Origin: Parietaria judaica | Taxonomy: Eukaryota > Streptophyta > Magnoliopsida > Rosales > Urticaceae | Direction: 5' to 3' | Length of the DNA: 64,000 nucleotides | NCBI GenBank assembly: GCA_954871525.1 | Contig: OX940868.1 | Coordinates: 15,352,556-15,416,555 of the forward strand | Part shown: positions 40,174 through 51,599 of the stretch, in pieces | How positions within the stretch are numbered: the first letter of the stretch is position 1 | Layout of the letters: each line of letters opens with the position of its first letter | Program-made: the position numbers and the translations under genes | Notes under the pieces: generated by a model | The model's database searches: none | What the model saw: only the letters and a program-made list of their open reading frames with translations | What the model was told of the DNA's origin: nothing

Positions 40174-43100
40174 CGTTGCATATTTTTGCATGCGAACTCT
40201 TGTTATATTAAAATTCCAATGTATAAGCCCTAAAATCATTATTTTTTCAATTGGTTCAAAATTTTAGGTTGTAAACAATGTAAAATAAAGAAATGCTATA
40301 GCAAATGCTATAGCATTTCCTATGGCATTTCTCGTCAACGATTTAATCCTTCCATATTTTTGCATGAGAACGTATGTAATATTAAAATTTCAATGTATAA
40401 GCCCTAAAATCATTATTTTTTCAATTGGTTCAAAATTTTAGGTTGTAAACAATGTAAAATAAAGAAATGCTATAAGAAATGCTATAGCATTTCTCGTCAA
40501 CAATTTAATCCTTGCATATTTTTGCATGAGAACGCTTGTAATATTAAAATTCCAATGTATAAACCCTAAAATCATTATTTTTCAATAGGTTCGAAATTTT
40601 AGGTTGTAAACAATGTAAAATAAAGAAATGCTATACGAAATGCTATAGCATTTCCTATGGCATTTCTCGTCAACAATTTAATCCTTGCATATTTTTGAGT
40701 GAGAACTCTTGTTATATTAAAATTCCAGTGTATAAGCCCTAGAATCATTATTTTTTCAAATTGTTCAAAATTTTAGGTTGTAAACAATGTAAAATAAAGA
40801 AATGCTTTAGGAAATGCTATAGCATTTCCTATGGCATTTCTCGTCAACAATATAATCCTTCTTATTTTTACATGAGAACGCTTGTAATATTAAAATTCCA
40901 ATGTATAAGCCCTAAAATCTTTATTTTTTCAATTGGTTCGAAATTTTAGGTTGTAAACAATGTAAAATAAAGAAATGCTATAGGAAATGCCATTTCTCGC
41001 CAAAAAATTTAATCCTTGCATATTTTTGCTTGAGAACTCTTGTTATATTCAAATTCCAATGTATAAGCCCTAAAATCATTATTTTTTTCAATTCGTTCGA
41101 AGTTTTAGGTCGTAAACAATGTAAAATAAAGAAATGCTATAGCAAATGCTATAGCATTTCCTATGGCATTTCTCGTCAACAATTTAATCCTTGCATATTT
41201 TTGCATGCGAACGTATGTAATATTAAAATTCCAATGTATAAGCCCTAAAATCATTATTTTTTCAATTGGTTCGAAGTTTTAGGTCGTAAACAATGTAAAA
41301 TAAAGAAATGCTATAGCAAATGCTATAGCATTTCCTATGGCATTTCTCGTCAACAATTTAATCCTTCCATATTTTAGCATGAGAACGTATGTAATATTAA
41401 AATTTCAATGTATAAGCCCTAAAATCATTATTTTTTCAATTGGTTCGAAATTTTAGGTTGTAAACAATGTAAAATAAAGAAATGCTATTGGAAATGCTAG
41501 CATTTCCTATGGTATTTTACGTCTACAGTTTAATCCTTGCATATTTTTGCATGAGAACGCTTGTAATATTAAAATTCCAATGTATAAATCCTAAAATCAT
41601 TATTTTTTCAATTGGTTCGAAATTTTAGGTTGTAAACAATGCAATAAAGAAATGCTTTAGAAAATGCTATAGCAATTACTATGGCATTTCTCGTCAACAA
41701 TTTAATCCTTGAATATTTTTGCATGAGAACTCTTGTTATATTCAAATTCAAATGTATAAGCCCTAAAATCATTATTTTTTCAATTGGTTCGATGTTTTAG
41801 GTCGTAAACAATGTAAAATAAAGGAATGCAATAGGAAATGCTATAGCATTTCCTATGGCATTTCTCGTCAACAATTTAATCCTTGCATATTTTTGCATGA
41901 GAACGCTTGTAATATTAAAATTCCAATGTATAAGCCCTAAAATGATTATTTTTTCAATTGGTTTGATATTTAAGGTTGTAAAAAATGTAAAATAAACAAA
42001 TGCTATAGGAAATGCTATAGCATTTCCTATGGAATTTCTCGTCAACAATTTAATCCTTGCATATTTTTGCATGAGAATGCTTGTAATATTAAAATTCCAA
42101 TGTATAAACCCTAAAACCATTATTTTTCAATAGGTTCGAAATTTTAGGTTGTAAACAATGTAAAATAAAGAAATGCTATACGAAATGCTATATCATTTCC
42201 TATGGCATTTCTCGTCAACAATTTAATCATTGCATATTTTTGCATGAGAACTCTTGTTATATTAAAATTCCAATGTATAAGCCCTAGAATCATTATTTTT
42301 TCAATTTGTTTTAAATTTTAGGTTGTAAACAATGTAAAATAAAGAAATGCTTTAGGAAATGCTATAGCATTTCCTATGGCATTTCTCGTCAACAATTTAA
42401 TCCTTGCATATTTTTGCATGAGAACTCTTGTTATATTCAAATTCCAATGTATAAGCCCTAAAATCATTATTTTTTCAATTGGTTTGAAGTTTTAGGTCGT
42501 AAACAATGTAAAATAAAGAAATGCCATAGGAAATGCTATAGCATTTCCTATGGCATTTCTTGTCAACAATTTAATCCTTGCATATATTTGCATGAGAACT
42601 CTTGTTATATTAAAATTCCAATGTATAAGCCCTAAAATTATTTTTTTTTTAATTGGTTTAAAATTTTAGATCGTAAACAATGTAAAATAAAGAAATGTTA
42701 TAGGAAATGCTATAGCATTTCCTATTGCATTCTCGTCAACAATATAATCCTTGCATATTTTTGCATGAGAACTCTTGTTATATTTAAATTCCAATGTATA
42801 AGCCCTGAAATCATTATTTTTTCAATTGGTTCGAAGTTTTAGGTTGTAAACAATGTAAAATAAAGAAATGCTATAGCAAATGCTATAGCATTTCCTATGG
42901 CATTTCTCGTCAACAATTTAATCCTTGCTTATTTTTGCATGAGAACGCATGTAATATTAAAATTCCAATGTATAAGCTCTAAAATCATAATTTTTTCAAT
43001 TGGTTCGAAATTTTAGGTTGTAAACAATGTAAAATAAAGAAATGCCATAGGAAATGCTAAAGCATTTCCTATGGCATTTATCGTCAACAATTTAATCCTT

Positions 43101-43504
43101 GCACTTTTTGCATGGGAACTCTTGTTATATTCAAATTTCAATGTATAAGCCCTAAAAGCATTATTTTTTTAATTGGTTTGAAGTTTTAGGTCGTAAACAA
43201 TGTAAAATAAAGAAATGATATAGGAAATGGCATTTCCTATAGCATTTCTCGTCAACAATTTAATCCTTGTATATTTTTGCATGAGAACTCTTGTTATATT
43301 CAAATTCCAATGTATAAGGCCTAAAATAATTATTTTTTCAATTGGTTCGAAATTTTAGGTTGTAAACAATGTAAAATAAAGAAATGCTATAGCATTTCCT
43401 ATGGCATTTCTCGTCAACAACTTAATCCTTGCATATTTTTGCATGAGAACTCTTGTTATATTCAAATTCCAATGTATAAGCCCTAAAATCATTATTTTTT
43501 CAAT
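40174..43504. repeat. 3.3-kb segmental duplication, copy 2
   Basis: Copy of 36240-39570 with the same order of variants. The two copies are separated by about 600 bp (39571-40173) that resemble the monomers at 37860-38350, so a 1,719-bp sub-repeat is nested in the structure. Confidence 0.85.
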
Positions 43505-46500
43505 TGGTTCAAAAGTTAAGGTCGTAAACAATATAAAATAAAGAAATGCTATAGGGAATGCATTTCCTATGGTATTTCTCGTCAACAGTTTAAATCTTGC
43601 ATATTTTTTCATGAGAACGCTTGTAATATTAAAATTCCAATGTATAAATCCTAAAATCATTATTTTTTCAAGTGGTTCGAAATTTTAGGTTGTAATTAAT
43701 GTATAATAAAGAAATGCATTAGGAAAAGCTATAGCATTTCCTATAGCATTTCTCGTCAACAATTTAATCCTTGCATATTTTTGCATAAGAACTCTTGTTA
43801 TATTCAAACTCCAATGTATAAGCCCTAAAATCATTATTTTTTCAATTGGTTCAAAATTTTAGGTCGTAAACAATGTAAAATAAAGAAATGCTATGGGAAA
43901 TGCTATAGCATTTCCTATGGCATTTCTGGTCAACAATTTAATCCTTACATATTTTTGCATGAGAACTCTTGTTATATTCAAATTCCATTGTATAAGCCCT
44001 AAAATCATTATTTTTTAATTGATTTGAAATTTTAGGTCGTAAATAATGTATAATGTAAACAATGCTATAGGAAATGCTATAGCATTTCATATGGCATTTC
44101 TCGTCAACAATTTAATCCTTGCATATTTTTGCATAAGAACTCTTGTTATATTCAAATTCCAATGTATAAGCCCTAAAATAATTTATTTTTTCAATTGGTT
44201 CGAAGTTTTAGGTGGTTAACAATGTTAAATAAAGAAATGCTACAGGAAATTCTATAGCATTTCCTATGGCATTTATCGTCAACAATTTAATCCTTGCATA
44301 TTTTTGCATCAAAACTTTTGTTATATTCAAATTCCAATGTATAAGCCCTCAAAGCATTATTTTTTCAATTGGTTCGAAATTTTAGGTCGTAAACAATGTA
44401 AAATAAAGAAATGCAATAGGAAATGCTTAAGCAGTTCCTATGGCATTTCTCGTCAACAAGTTAATCCTTGCATATTTTTGCATGAGAACGATTGTAATAT
44501 TAAAATTCCAATGTATAAGCCCTAAAATCATTATTTTTTCAGTTGGTTCAAAATTTTAGGTCGTAAACAATGTAAAATAAAGAAATGCTATGGGAAATGA
44601 TAGCATTTCCTATGGCATTTCTCGTCAACAATTTAATCCTTGCATATTTTTGCATGAGAACTCTTGTTATATTCAAATTCCAATGTATAAGCCCTAAAAT
44701 CATTATTTTTTCAATTGGTTCAAATTTTAGGTCGTAAACAATGTAAAATAAAGAAATGCTATGGGAAATGCTATAGAAATTCCTATGGCATTTCTCGTTA
44801 ACAATTTAATCCTTGCATATTTTTGCATGAAAACTCTTGTTATATTCAAATTCCAATGTATAAGCGCTAAAATCATTATTTTTTCAATTGGTTCGAAATT
44901 TTGTGTCGTAAACCATGTAAAATAAAGAAATGCCATAGGAAATGCTAAGCATTTCCTATGGCATTTCTCGTCAACAAGTTAATCCTTGCACATTTTTGCA
45001 TGAGAACGATTGTAATATTAAAATTCCAATGTATAAGCCCTAAAATAATTATTTTTATAATTGGTTTGAAATTTTAGGTTGTAAACAATGTAAAATAAAG
45101 AAATGCTATAGGAAATGCTATATGGCATTTCTCGTCGACAAGTTAATCCTTGCATTTTTTGCATGAGAACTCTTGTTATAATCAAACTCCAATGTATAAG
45201 CCCTAAAATCATTATTTGTTTAATTGGTTCGAAATTTTAGGTCGTAAACAATGTAAAATAAAGAAATGCTATGGGAAATGCTATAGCATTTCCTCTGGCA
45301 TTTCTCTTCAACAATTTAAATGTTGCATATTTTTGCATGAGAACTCTTGTTATATTCAAATTATAATGTATAAACCCTAAAATAATTATTTTTTCAATTG
45401 GTTTGAAATTTTAGGTCGTAAATAATGTATAATGCAAACAATGCTATAGGAAATGCTATAGCATTTCCTATGGCATTTCTCGTCACCAATTTATTCCTTG
45501 CATATTTTTTCATGAGAACTCTTGTTATATTCAAATTCCAATGTATAATCCCTAAAATCATTATTTTTTCAATTGGTTCAAAATTTTAGGTCGTAAACAA
45601 TGTAAAATAAAGAAATTCTATAGGAAATCCTAAAGCATTTCCTATGGCATTTCTCGTCAACAAGTTAATCCTTACATATTTTTGCATGAGAACGATTGTA
45701 ATATTAAAACTCCAATGTATAAGCCCTAAAATTTTTGTTTTTTCAATTGGTTGAAAGTTTAGGTCGTAAACAATGTAAAACAAAGAGATGATATGTCAAA
45801 TGCTAGCATTTCCTATGGCATTTTCGTCAATAATTTAATCCTTGCATATTTTTGCATGAGAACTCTTGTTATATTCAAATTCCAATGTATAAGCCCTAAA
45901 ATCATTATTTTTTCAATTGGTTCAAAATTTTAGGTCGTAAACAATGTAAAATAAAGAAATGCTATCGGAAATGCTATAGAATTTCCTATGGTATTTCTCG
46001 TCAACAATTTAATCCTTGCATATTTTTGCATGAGAACTCTTGTTATATTCAAATTCCAATGTATAAGCCATAAAATCATTATTTTTTCAATTGGTTTGAA
46101 ATTTTAGGTCGTAAATAATGTATAATGTAAACAATGTTATAGGAAATTCTATAGCATTTCCTATAGCATTTCTCGTCAACAATTTAATCCTTGCATATTT
46201 TTGCATGAGAACTCTTGTTATATTCAAATTCCAATGTATAATCCCTAAAATCATTCTTTTTTCAATTGGTTCGAAGTTTTAGGTCGTAAACAATGTAAAA
46301 TAAAGAAATGCTATAGGAAATGCTATGGCATTTCTCGTCAACAAGTCAATCCTTGTATATTTTTGCATAAGAATGATTGCAATATTAAAATTCCAATGTA
46401 TAAGCCCTAAAATCATTATTTTTTCAATTGGTTCGAAATTTTAGGTCGTAAACAATATAAAATAATGAAATGATATGGGAAATGCTAGCATTTCTTATGG

Positions 46501-47280
46501 CATTTCTCGTCTACAATTTAATCCTCGCATATTTTTGCATGAGAACTCTTGTTATATTCAAATTCCAATGTATAAGACCTAAAATCATTATTTTTTCAAT
46601 TGGTTTGAAATTTTAGGTCGTAAACAATGTAAAATAAAGAAATGCTATAGGAAATGCTGGCATTTCTCGTCAACAAGTTAATCCTTGCATATTTTTGCAT
46701 TAGAACGATTGTAATATTAAAAGTCCAATCTATAAGCCCTAAAATCATTATTTTTTCAATTGGTTTGAAATTTTAGGTTGTAAACAATGTAAAATGAAGA
46801 AATGCTCTAGGAAATGCTATATGGCATTTCTCGTCGACAAGTTAATCGTTGCATATTTTTGCATGAGAACTCTTGTTATATTCAAACTCCAATGTATAAG
46901 CCCTAAAATAATTATTTTTTCAATTGGTTAGAAATTTTAGGTCGTAAACAATGTAAAATAAAGAAATGCTACGGGAAATGCTATAGCATTTCCTATGGCA
47001 TTTCTCGTTAACAATTTATCCTTGCATATTTTTGCATGAGAACTCTTGTTATATTCAAATTCCAATGTATAAGCCCTAAAATCATTATTTTTTCAATTGG
47101 TTCGAAATTTTAGGTCGTAAACAATGTAAAATAAAGAAATGCTATAGGAAATGCTATAGCATTTCCTATTCCATTTCTCGTTAACAATTTAATCCTTGCA
47201 TATTTTTGCATGAGAACTCTTGTTATATTCAAATTCCAATGTATAAGCCCTAAAATCATTATTTTTTCAATTGGTTCGAT

Positions 47281-50200
47281 GTTTTATGTCGTAAACAATG
47301 TAAAATAAAGAAATGTTATAGGAAATGCTAGCATTTCCTATGGTATTTCTCGTTAACAGTTTAATCCTTGCATATTTTTGCATGAGAACGCTTGTAATAT
47401 TAAAATTCCAATGTATAAATCCTAAAATCATTATTTTTTCAATTGGTTTGAAATTTTAGGCTGTAAACGATGTAAAATAAAGAAATACTTTAGGAAATGC
47501 TATAGCATTTCTTATGGCATTTCTCGTCAACAATTTAATCCTTGCATATTTTTGCATGAGAACTCTTGTTATATTCAAATTCCAATGTATAAGCCCTAAA
47601 ATCATTATTTTTTCAATTGGTTCAAAGTTTGAGGTCCTAAACAATGTAAAATAAAGAAATGTTATAGGAAATGCTATAGCATTTCCTGTAAAATTTCTCG
47701 TCAACAATTTAATCCTTGCATATTTTTGCATGAGAACGCATGTAATATTAAAATTCCAATGTATAATCCCTAAAATCATTATTTTTTCAATTGGTTCGAA
47801 ATTTTAGGTTGTAAACAATGTAAAATAAAGAAATGCTATAGGAAATGCTTTAGCATTTCCTATGGCATTTCTCGTCAACAATTTAATCCTTGCATATTTT
47901 TTCATGAGAACTCTTGTTATATTCAAATTCCAATGTATAAGCCCTAAACTCATTATTTTTTCAATTGGTTCAAAATTTTAGGTCGTAAACATTGTAAAAT
48001 AAAGAAATGTTATAGGAAGCATTTCCTATGGTATTTCTCTTCAGCAGTTTAACCATTGCATATTTTTGCATGAGAACGCTTGTAATATTAAAATTCCAAT
48101 GTATAAATCCTAAAATCATTGTTTTTTCAATCGGTTCAAAATTTTAGGTTGTAAACAATGTAAAATAAAGAAATGCTTTAGTAAATGCTATAGCATTTCC
48201 TATAGCATATCTCGTCAACAATTTAATCCTTGCATATTTTTGCATGAGAACTCTTGTTATATTCAAATTCTAATGTATAAGCCCTAAAATCATTATTTTT
48301 TCAACTTGTTCGAAGTTTTAGGTCGTAAACAATGTAAAATAAAGAAATGCTATAGGAAATGCTATAGCATTTCCAATGGCATTTCTCGTCAACAATTTAA
48401 TCCTTGCATATTTTTGCATGAGAACTCTTGTTATATTCAAATTCCAATGTATATACCCTAAAATCATTATTTTTTCAATTGGTTCGAAATTTTTGGTTGT
48501 AAACAATGTAAAATAAATAAATTCGATAGGAAATGTAGCATTTCCTATGGCATTTCTCGTCAACAATTTAATCCTTGCATATTTTTTCATGAGAACTCTT
48601 GTTATATTCTAATTCCAATGTTTAAGCCCTAAAATCATTATTTTTTCAATTGGTTCAAAATTTTAGGTCCTAAACAATGTAAAATAAAGAAATGCCATAG
48701 GAAATTCTAGCATTTCCTATGGTATTTCTCGTCAACAGTTTAATCCTTGCATATTTTTGCATGAGAACGCTTGTAATATTAAAATTCCAATGTATAAATC
48801 CTAAAATCAATAGTTTTTCAATTGGTTCGAAATTTTAAGGTGTAAACAATGTAAAATAAAGAAATGCTTTAGGAAATGCTATAGCATTTCCTATGGCATT
48901 TCTCGTCAATAATTTAATCCTTGCATACTTTTGCATGAGAACTCTTGTTATATTCAAATTCCAATGTATAAGCCCTAAAATCATTATTTTTTCAATTGGT
49001 TCGATGTTTTATGTCGTAAACAATGTAAAATAAAGAAATGCTATAGGAAATGCTAGCATTTCCTATGGCATATCTCGTCAACAATTTAATCCTTGCATAT
49101 TTTTGCATGAGAACTCTTGTTATAATCAAATTCCAATGTATAAGCCCGAAAATCATTATTTTTTCAATTGGTTCAAAGTTTTAGGTCCTAAACAATGTAA
49201 AATAAAGAAATGTTACAGGAAATGCTATAGCATTTCCTGTAAAATTTCTCGTCAACAATTTAATCCTTGCATATTTTTGCATGAGAACGCATGTAATATT
49301 AAAATTCCAATGTATAATCCCTAAAATCATTATTTTTTCAATTGGTTCGAAATTTTAGGTTGTAAACAATGTAAAATAAAGAAATGCTATAGGAAATGCT
49401 ATAGCATTTCCTATGGCAATTCTCGTCAACAATTTAATCCTTGCATATTTTTTCATGAGAACTCTTGTTATATTCAAATTCCAATGTTTAAGCCCTAAAA
49501 TCATTATTTTTTCAATTGGTTCAAAATTTTAGGTCGGAACATTGTAAAATAAATAAATGCTATAGGAAGCATTTCCTATGGTATTTCTCGTCAACAGTTT
49601 AACCATTGCATATTTTTGCATGAGAACGCTTGTAATATTAAAATTCCAATGTACAAATCCTAAAATCATTGTTTTTTCAATCGGTTCGAAATTTTAGGTT
49701 GTAAACAATTTAAAATAAAGAAATGCTTTAGTAAATGCTATAGCATTTCCTATGGCATATCTCGTCAACAATTTAATCCTTGCATATTTTTGCATGAGAA
49801 CTCTTGTTATATTCAAATTCCAATGTATAAGCCCTAAAATCATTATTTTTTCAACAGGTTCGAAGTTTTAGGTCGTAAACAATGTAAAATAAAGAAATGC
49901 TATAGGAAATGCTATAGCATTTCCAATGGCATTTCTCGTCAAAAATTTAATCCTTGCATATTTTTGCATGAGAACTCTTGTTATATTCAAATTACAATAT
50001 ATATACCCTAAAATCATTATTTTTTTCAATTGGTTCGAAATTTTTGGTTGTAAACAATGTAAAATAAATAAATTCGATAGGAAATGTAGCATTCCCTATG
50101 GCATTTCTCGTCAACAATTTAATCCTTGCATATTTTTGCATGAGAACTCTTGTTATATTCAAATTCCAATGTTTAAGCCCTAAAATCATTATTTTTTCAA

Positions 50201-51599
50201 TTGGTTCAAAATTTTAGGTCCTAAACAATGTAAAATAAAGAAATGCCATAGGAAATGATTTCCTATGGTATTTCTCGTCAACAGTTTAATCCTTGCATAT
50301 TTTTGCATGAGAACGCTTGTAATATTAAAATTCCAATGTATAAATCCTAAAATCAATAGTTTTTCAATTGGTTCGAAATTTTAAGGTGTAAACAATGTAA
50401 AATAAAGAAATGCTTTAGGAAATGCTCCTATGGCATTTCTCGTCAACAATTTAATCCTTGCATACTTTTGCATGAGAACTCTTGTTATATTCAAATTCCA
50501 ATGTATAAGCACTAAAATCATTATTTTTTCAATTGGTTCGATGTTTTATGTCGTAAACAATGTAAAATAAAGAAATGCTTTCCTATGGTATTTCTCGTTA
50601 ACAGTTTAATCCTTGCATATTTTTGCATGAGAACGCTTGTAATATTAAAATTCCAATGTATAAATCTTAAAATCATTATTTTTTCAATTGGTTTGAAATT
50701 TTAGGCTGTAAACGATGTAAAATAAAGAAATACTTTAGGAAATGATATAGCATTTCTTATGGCATTTCTCGTCAACAATTTAATCCTTGCATATTTTTGC
50801 ATGAGAACTCTTGTTATATTCAAATTCCAATGTATAAGCCCTAAAATCATTATTTTTTCAATTGGTTCAAAGTTTTAGGTCCTAAACAATGTAAAATAAA
50901 GAAATGTTATAGGAAATGCTATAGCATTTCCTGTAAAATTTCTCGTCAACAATTTAATCCTTGTATATTTTTGCATGAGAACGCATGTAATATTAAAATT
51001 CCAATGTATAATCTCTAAAATCATTATTTTTTCAATTGCTTCGAAATTTTAGGTTGTAAACAATGTAAAATAAAGAAATGCTATAGGAAATGCTATAACA
51101 TTTCCTATGGAATTTCTCGTCAACAATTTAATCCTTGCATATTTTTTCATGAGAACTCTTGTTATATTCAAATTCCAATGTATAAGCCCTAAACTCATTA
51201 TTTTTTCAATTGGTTCAAAATTTTAGGTCGTAAACATTGTAAAATAAAGAAATGCTATAGGAAGCATTTCCTATGGTATTTCTCGTCAACAGTTTAACCC
51301 TTGCATATTTTTGCATGAGAACGCTTGTAATATTAAAATTCCAATGTATAAATCCTAAAATCATTGTTTTTTCAATCGGTGCGAAATTTTAGGTTGTAAA
51401 CAATGTAAAATAAAGAAATGCTTTAGGAAATGCTATATCGTCAACAATTTAATCCTTGCATATTTTTGCATGAGAACTCTTGTTATATTCAAATTCCAAT
51501 GTATAAGCCCTAAAATCATTATTTTTTCAACTGGTTCGAAGTTTTAGGTCGTAAACAATGTAAAATAAAGAAATGCTATAGGAAATGCTATAGCATTTC
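47281..51599. repeat. 9-10-monomer higher-order unit, about 2.7 copies at the array edge
   Basis: The head variant GTTTTATGTCGTAAACAATG recurs at 47281, 49006 and 50543. The variant CATTTCCTGTAAAATTTCTC recurs near 47680, 49230 and 50930. The collapsed palindrome AGGAAGCATTTCCTATGG recurs near 48015, 49565 and 51260. Spacings of about 1,553-1,725 and 1,537-1,695 bp show copies that differ by deletions at the palindrome and by a monomer's worth of sequence. The last copy is cut by the array boundary. Confidence 0.8.

Larger units (their letters stand above)
32101..51599. repeat. Satellite array, B-type domain up to the array edge
   Basis: About 110 monomers, nearly all with the type B head. 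Type A heads appear only inside repeated segments (about 38035, 39760 and 41970). Sub-variants include GAAGTTTTAGGTCG, GATGTTTTAGGTCG and GTATGTAATATTAAAATT. The array ends inside the palindrome of a monomer at 51599, where AGCATTTC is followed by unrelated sequence instead of CTATGGC. Confidence 0.93.

Noticed and set aside
1..51599. Many minus-strand frames of 60-165 codons with the recurring peptide MILGLIHWNFNIT...
   Set aside because: They follow the satellite monomer exactly. They are open only because the monomer length is a multiple of three and type A lacks a stop. There are no consistent starts, promoters or domains.
1..51599. CRISPR-like array because of regular repeats
   Set aside because: The whole period is repeated with no unique spacers, and the DNA is plant nuclear.
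1..51599. CENP-B box in TTCGAAATTTTAGGTCG
   Set aside because: The core pattern TTCGnnnnAnnCGGG is not met: the A is replaced and CGGG is absent.
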